Part shown: piece after piece, positions 33,574 to 36,833 of the stretch
Layout of the letters: each line of letters opens with the position of its first letter
Position numbering within the stretch: the first letter of the stretch is position 1
Assembly: GCA_020846145.1 (NCBI GenBank)
Contig: JADLEL010000182.1
Coordinates: forward strand, 1 to 36,833
Direction of reading: 5' to 3'
DNA length: 36,833 nucleotides
Source of the DNA: Pirellulales bacterium
Lineage (GTDB): Bacteria > Planctomycetota > Planctomycetia > Pirellulales > Thermoguttaceae
Program-made: the position numbers and the translations under genes
Notes under the pieces: generated by a model
Databases searched by the model: none
The model's input: only the letters and a program-made list of their open reading frames with translations
Told to the model about the DNA's origin: nothing

Positions 33574-33785
33574 GGGAGTACTCTCCGTGGTTGTTTTCGG
33601 TCGATAGTCCGCCCGGCGTCGCGGCGGGCCATCTGCCTCAATGATGCTATACGCTCGTAAAGGGCTATTGGTTCGATCTCATTTCCTTCCGTTCCGTTGG
33701 GCGAATCGAAAATCCGCCCGACGCCGGCGCTTCCTCCCACGCGGCGGACTCCGCGGGATGCGCCGCGGAGCATTTCCAGATTGAC

Positions 33786-34832
33786 TTACGGCCGCTTGCT
33801 TCCGCGGGGCGCAGGAGCCATCGGCAACAGACCGCGCGTCGTTCCCCGAATGGAGGCGGTCCGGTCCGCCGGTTCCTCGATAAAGAGCCGCGAAAGCAGC
33901 GTCCATTCGAGGAGCAGCAGAACCATTCCGACGGGCATCATGAGCAAGCCCGGCAAATTGTGAACCCACGTTTTGGTAACATCCGCGGGCCAGTTCGGCA
34001 ACGCAATCTCGTTCAATTTCAATGTGTGCCACAAAGACAAATCCAATAAACTCGGCCATTTCGAGACCATTTCGCTGAACAGGGCAATTAAAGTCAAGCG
34101 CACGACGTTGGCCGCGACGGCGATCGGAATCGCGCTCGCCACGATCAACAACCGCTCCCACCAGGGATTTTTCTTCATCAGGAACGCACCCCCCACGCAC
34201 AGGGCGAAAAACAGCATCAACATGCGAATCCCGCTGCACGCCTCCGCGACATTCAGCGGCATGTCGCGCAGTTGGATCACCACGCCCGAACGCATCGCCG
34301 GGATGCCGAACGTCTGAATGAGGTAAGCGCTGCAGAACGATCCGATGCGCTGCAAGGGTTGGCTGAGAAAATCGGTCGCCATGCCCGGTAGGGGGATCAT
34401 GAATGCCATGAACACGATTGACGGCCACGCCCAGGCGAATGCTTGCCACCCCCCCACGAACAAGGTGATCGCCGCCACGCCGGGAATAATCGAAGCATGT
34501 TGGAACCAGGCGTAATTGTAATACACGCCGAACAACCGCATCCCGGCCCAGAGGCCGAAAAAAGCCAATCCCCACCAGCTACCGCGGGCGGGGATTTCGG
34601 TCATCATTTCGCGGCGGCTCCACAATAAAAACGCACAAAACGGCAACACGAAAAATCCATGCTGATAGTCGGGCGAGAACCATTGAATCCATAAGTAGCG
34701 AAGCGTGTTGACGCTCTCCTTGCCGGTAAAGGTGTAGGTCCAAATAAAGACGGCCGCCAAAATCAATCCGGCGGCAATCGCCATCGGCTCCGGCTTGAAT
34801 GCTTTTACTTCTTTGACATCGACACTGGACAT
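33786..34832 (-). CDS. Exosortase (transmembrane cysteine transpeptidase-like)
   Basis: This 348-residue polytopic inner-membrane protein has about eight helices. The exosortase/archaeosortase active-site residues are all visible: Cys199 in AEACSGIR (197-203), Arg245 in ANVVRL and His291 in VHNLPG. Exosortases cut proteins with C-terminal PEP-CTERM-like sorting signals, often to attach them to the surface with exopolysaccharide. No such target protein is in this window. It is the first gene of the minus-strand run, 212 nt before the Wzc-like gene, with a charged tail after the last helix. Planctomycetes carry a dedicated exosortase type; whether this is it cannot be decided here. Confidence 0.9.
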   Translation of the reverse strand: MSSVDVKEVKAFKPEPMAIAAGLILAAVFIWTYTFTGKESVNTLRYLWIQWFSPDYQHGFFVLPFCAFLLWSRREMMTEIPARGSWWGLAFFGLWAGMRLFGVYYNYAWFQHASIIPGVAAITLFVGGWQAFAWAWPSIVFMAFMIPLPGMATDFLSQPLQRIGSFCSAYLIQTFGIPAMRSGVVIQLRDMPLNVAEACSGIRMLMLFFALCVGGAFLMKKNPWWERLLIVASAIPIAVAANVVRLTLIALFSEMVSKWPSLLDLSLWHTLKLNEIALPNWPADVTKTWVHNLPGLLMMPVGMVLLLLEWTLLSRLFIEEPADRTASIRGTTRGLLPMAPAPRGSKRP

Positions 34833-35659
34833 GGCGGTTCCCAGATTGCTTTAGTTTGAATTCGACGAAGTTGGCCGACATATAGCCAAAAACTCCGCAT
34901 CACGCTCGGTAGTCCGCGGAAAGGTCGAAAAAGTATTTACAAGGGCTTTTTATTTCTGCACGGTCTTTGGCGCGGCAATTTATCCCGAAGGGCACTTTTT
35001 GGCTCATTATCGACCGATTGCAGCGTGGAAAAGTCAATTAGGCGGCAACCTTTCGGGCGAAGCACCTGTTTACTACGGCCAAGCAGGACAAAAGGTTCGT
35101 ATTTCCCTAGGAATTCCAACTGCTCTGGGCGGACTATTCCCATCTTTTCAGCTTTACCGGTATCGAGATAATTGTCAACGTCTGGACCTAAAACGAATCT
35201 GCATTCTGCCGTAATCCTACGGAAAACCTCGAAATGATTGGGATTATCCGCATTTTTTTCGCCGCTGTTCTACTTTTACACCCACCCTATCGAAGGGTTT
35301 GCTGCTCAATGAAGTGAATCTTGTCCGTCAGCCATTGTACGAGCCGATCGGCTTCATGTTGAGGAGCAAACTGGATGCCAGCCGGGGCAGCCTCCAAATG
35401 CTCTACTTCGCAACATTATACTGGATAAGGAGTTAAGGATAGTTTCTTGCGATTTCGGCGTTAGGAAACCGGCTCCTGCGAAATGCTCGTAGGGTTTTCC
35501 ATCATCGTAGATGTTGTAATTCCTCTACGTGGGCATAGAGACATAAAGGAAGGCGATGATTTTCCTCTTGGGCCAAACGGGAAAAACCGCTAGATTGCAG
35601 CTCATCGAACGAACATTTCCCCGCGTTGCCTCTCACAATGCCTAGAAGTCCGGTTTTGC
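34833..35659. other. Divergent intergenic region without a confident gene
   Basis: This 827-base stretch between exosortase (minus) and rmlB (plus) should hold both promoters. It is more AT-rich than the genes. I could not assign -35/-10 pairs reliably; on the minus strand a TATA-like TAAATACT lies near 34935. Two overlapping small frames (34937-35143 minus, 34999-35214 plus) have no recognisable features. A gene remnant is listed at 35287-35415. No RNA gene was recognised. Confidence 0.5.
35287..35415 (-). pseudogene. Possible 3' remnant of an unknown gene
   Basis: The minus strand encodes 42 protein-like residues closed by TAG, including APQHEADRLVQWLTDKIHFI, with an in-frame TAA immediately upstream and no start codon. 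The amphipathic, Trp/His-containing sequence looks like a real C-terminus more than like random DNA, but I cannot name the family. It would suggest decay of an older gene or insertion in this gap. Chance cannot be excluded. Confidence 0.3.
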
Positions 35660-36727
35660 ATGAACGAACCAACCATTTTGGTAACTGGCGGGGCAGGTTT
35701 CATCGGTAGCTGTTTCGTGCGGCTGGCTGTGGGAGAACACTCCCACCGGGTGGTAAATCTCGATAATCTGACCTACGCGGGCAACCTCGAATCATTGGGG
35801 CCGATTGCCCGAGATTTGCGGCATTGCTTCGTTCGCGGCGACATTGCCGATCCCGCGGCCGTTGGGAAAGTTTTCGCGGAGCATCGCCCCGCGGCGGTGG
35901 TGCATTTCGCGGCGGAATCGCATGTAGATCGTTCCATCGACGCTCCCGCCGCTTTCGTGCGGACCAACGTGACCGGGACTTTCACGCTCTTGGAAGCCGC
36001 CCGCCATTATTTCTCGGGCCTTTCGACGGCGGAAAAAGACGCATTCCGTTTTCTCCACGTCTCGACCGATGAAGTCTATGGCTCGCTCGGTTCGAAGGGC
36101 GCATTCGGCGAAGCGAGTGCTTACGATCCCAGTTCGCCGTATGCCGCCTCGAAGGCCGCGGCCGACCATTTCGCCCGGGCGTATTTCCGCACCTATGGCC
36201 TGCCGGTCTTGGTCACGAATTGCTCGAATAATTACGGTCCTCGCCAATTTCCCGAGAAACTCATCCCGCTGATGATTCTCAATGCCTTGGAGGGCAAACC
36301 CCTGCCGATTTACGGCGACGGCGGCAATGTCCGCGACTGGCTTTACGTCGAAGACCATTGCCGCGCCTTGTGGAGGGTGCTCGAGGCCGGCCGGCCGGGA
36401 GAAACCTACAACATCGGCGGCAATTGCGAACGCACCAACCTCGAAGTGGTGCAAACCATCTGCCGCGTGGTCGATGAATTGCGGCCCGATTTGCCGCATC
36501 GCCCCTGCTCGTCGCTGATATCCTTTGTCAAGGACCGGCCGGGGCACGATCGGCGCTACGCGATCGACGCCGGCAAAATCCGCCGGGAACTCGGCTGGAG
36601 TCCCCGCCTCGACTTCGCCGAAGGCATCCGCCTTACCGTCGAGTGGTACTTGGAAAATCGAACTTGGGTGCAACGCGTCTGCTCGGGCGAATACCGCCGC
36701 GAACGACTCGGATTGGCAACGGCCTGA
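35660..36727 (+). CDS. rmlB: dTDP-glucose 4,6-dehydratase
   Basis: This 355-residue extended SDR makes dTDP-4-keto-6-deoxy-D-glucose from dTDP-glucose, the branch point to rhamnose and amino-deoxy sugars. It has TGGAGFIG (9-16), [11 protein letters not shown] (82-92), the catalytic STDEVYG (135-141, with Thr136, Asp137 and Glu138), Tyr161 and Lys165 in YAASK, and [11 protein letters not shown] around 210. Length is normal. It is the only plus-strand gene and diverges from the exosortase. No rmlA, rmlC or rmlD is seen downstream before the window ends; they may lie beyond or elsewhere. The start ATG at 35660 has only a weak ribosome site. Confidence 0.95.
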   Translation: MNEPTILVTGGAGFIGSCFVRLAVGEHSHRVVNLDNLTYAGNLESLGPIARDLRHCFVRGDIADPAAVGKVFAEHRPAAVVHFAAESHVDRSIDAPAAFVRTNVTGTFTLLEAARHYFSGLSTAEKDAFRFLHVSTDEVYGSLGSKGAFGEASAYDPSSPYAASKAAADHFARAYFRTYGLPVLVTNCSNNYGPRQFPEKLIPLMILNALEGKPLPIYGDGGNVRDWLYVEDHCRALWRVLEAGRPGETYNIGGNCERTNLEVVQTICRVVDELRPDLPHRPCSSLISFVKDRPGHDRRYAIDAGKIRRELGWSPRLDFAEGIRLTVEWYLENRTWVQRVCSGEYRRERLGLATA

Positions 36728-36736
36728 TATTTTCAT

Positions 36737-36833
36737 TTAGTGCCTATCCCAAAAAAATACGTCGGTTGGGGTGGCAGTTGTACTGCCACCCCTTGAATCG
36801 CCGGATAATAGGGGTGGCAGTACAACTGCCACC
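36737..36833. mobile_element. Palindromic MITE-like element, copy 2 (cut by window end)
   Basis: It begins TTAGTGCCTATCCCAAAA, the inverted match of the right end of the element at 17432-17560. It continues with the same GGGGTGGCAGT hairpin (36768-36792), an almost identical spacer (3' end ATA instead of GCA) and the mirrored hairpin from 36811 to the window edge. It starts 9 nt after the rmlB stop and lies in the opposite orientation to copy 1. Confidence 0.75.

Noticed and set aside
33564-33773. Small minus-strand frame (69 codons) between exosortase and Wzc-like genes
   Set aside because: Arg-rich, no recognisable motif and poor start context. The short overlap with the Wzc start is not enough support.
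34937-35214. Two small opposed frames (68 and 71 codons) in the divergent gap
   Set aside because: They overlap each other on opposite strands, lack ribosome sites and show no family features.

Overview
The window is a GC-rich bacterial locus for making and exporting a surface polysaccharide, with an exosortase module at one end. Three things point to a planctomycete, probably of the Pirellulales type: an exosortase with an EpsI-family partner, a large Wzc-like autokinase, and many mirrored double-hairpin repeats between genes. This placement is inference from style; no rRNA or other marker gene is present.

Almost everything lies on the minus strand and reads from about 34.8 kb down to 0.24 kb. 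In that order it contains: exosortase, Wzc-like co-polymerase/tyrosine autokinase and EpsI protein (34.8-30.4 kb); a membrane WbpM/PglF-type UDP-GlcNAc 4,6-dehydratase (30.1-28.0 kb); a DegT aminotransferase, Wzx flippase, methyltransferase and Wzy/WaaL-like polymerase (27.5-22.5 kb); two glycosyltransferases, then gmd and fcl for GDP-L-fucose (22.3-17.6 kb); an acyltransferase, an ATP-grasp protein, two paralogous glycosyltransferases flanking a CapA-like protein, and a second acyltransferase (17.4-11.5 kb); a fused double GT4 glycosyltransferase, a beta-propeller protein, a formyltransferase-fold protein and a GalE-like epimerase (11.5-5.7 kb); the UDP-L-FucNAc module fnlB-fnlA-fnlC with a WbuB-like transferase (5.5-0.9 kb); and a GNAT acetyltransferase. 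On the plus strand rmlB (35.66-36.73 kb) diverges from the exosortase across an 827-base region without a confident gene.

As a system, the locus can make GDP-L-fucose, UDP-L-FucNAc, probably a 4-amino-6-deoxy sugar (dehydratase plus aminotransferase), and the dTDP-4-keto-6-deoxyglucose precursor. It has about seven glycosyltransferase catalytic domains, decorating enzymes (two acyltransferases, a methyltransferase, a possible formyltransferase, an ATP-grasp enzyme), and a Wzx/Wzy/Wzc assembly system. No initiating phosphoglycosyltransferase, Wza-type outer-membrane exporter or rmlA/C/D was seen, so these should lie outside.

The least ordinary DNA is between genes. Two composite cassettes of 7-bp tandem repeats bracket fnlB-fnlA, and at least five sequence families of mirrored double hairpins punctuate the locus. 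One of these hairpin elements supplies the stop codon of fcl and the leader of the next gene, and has an inverted partner after rmlB.
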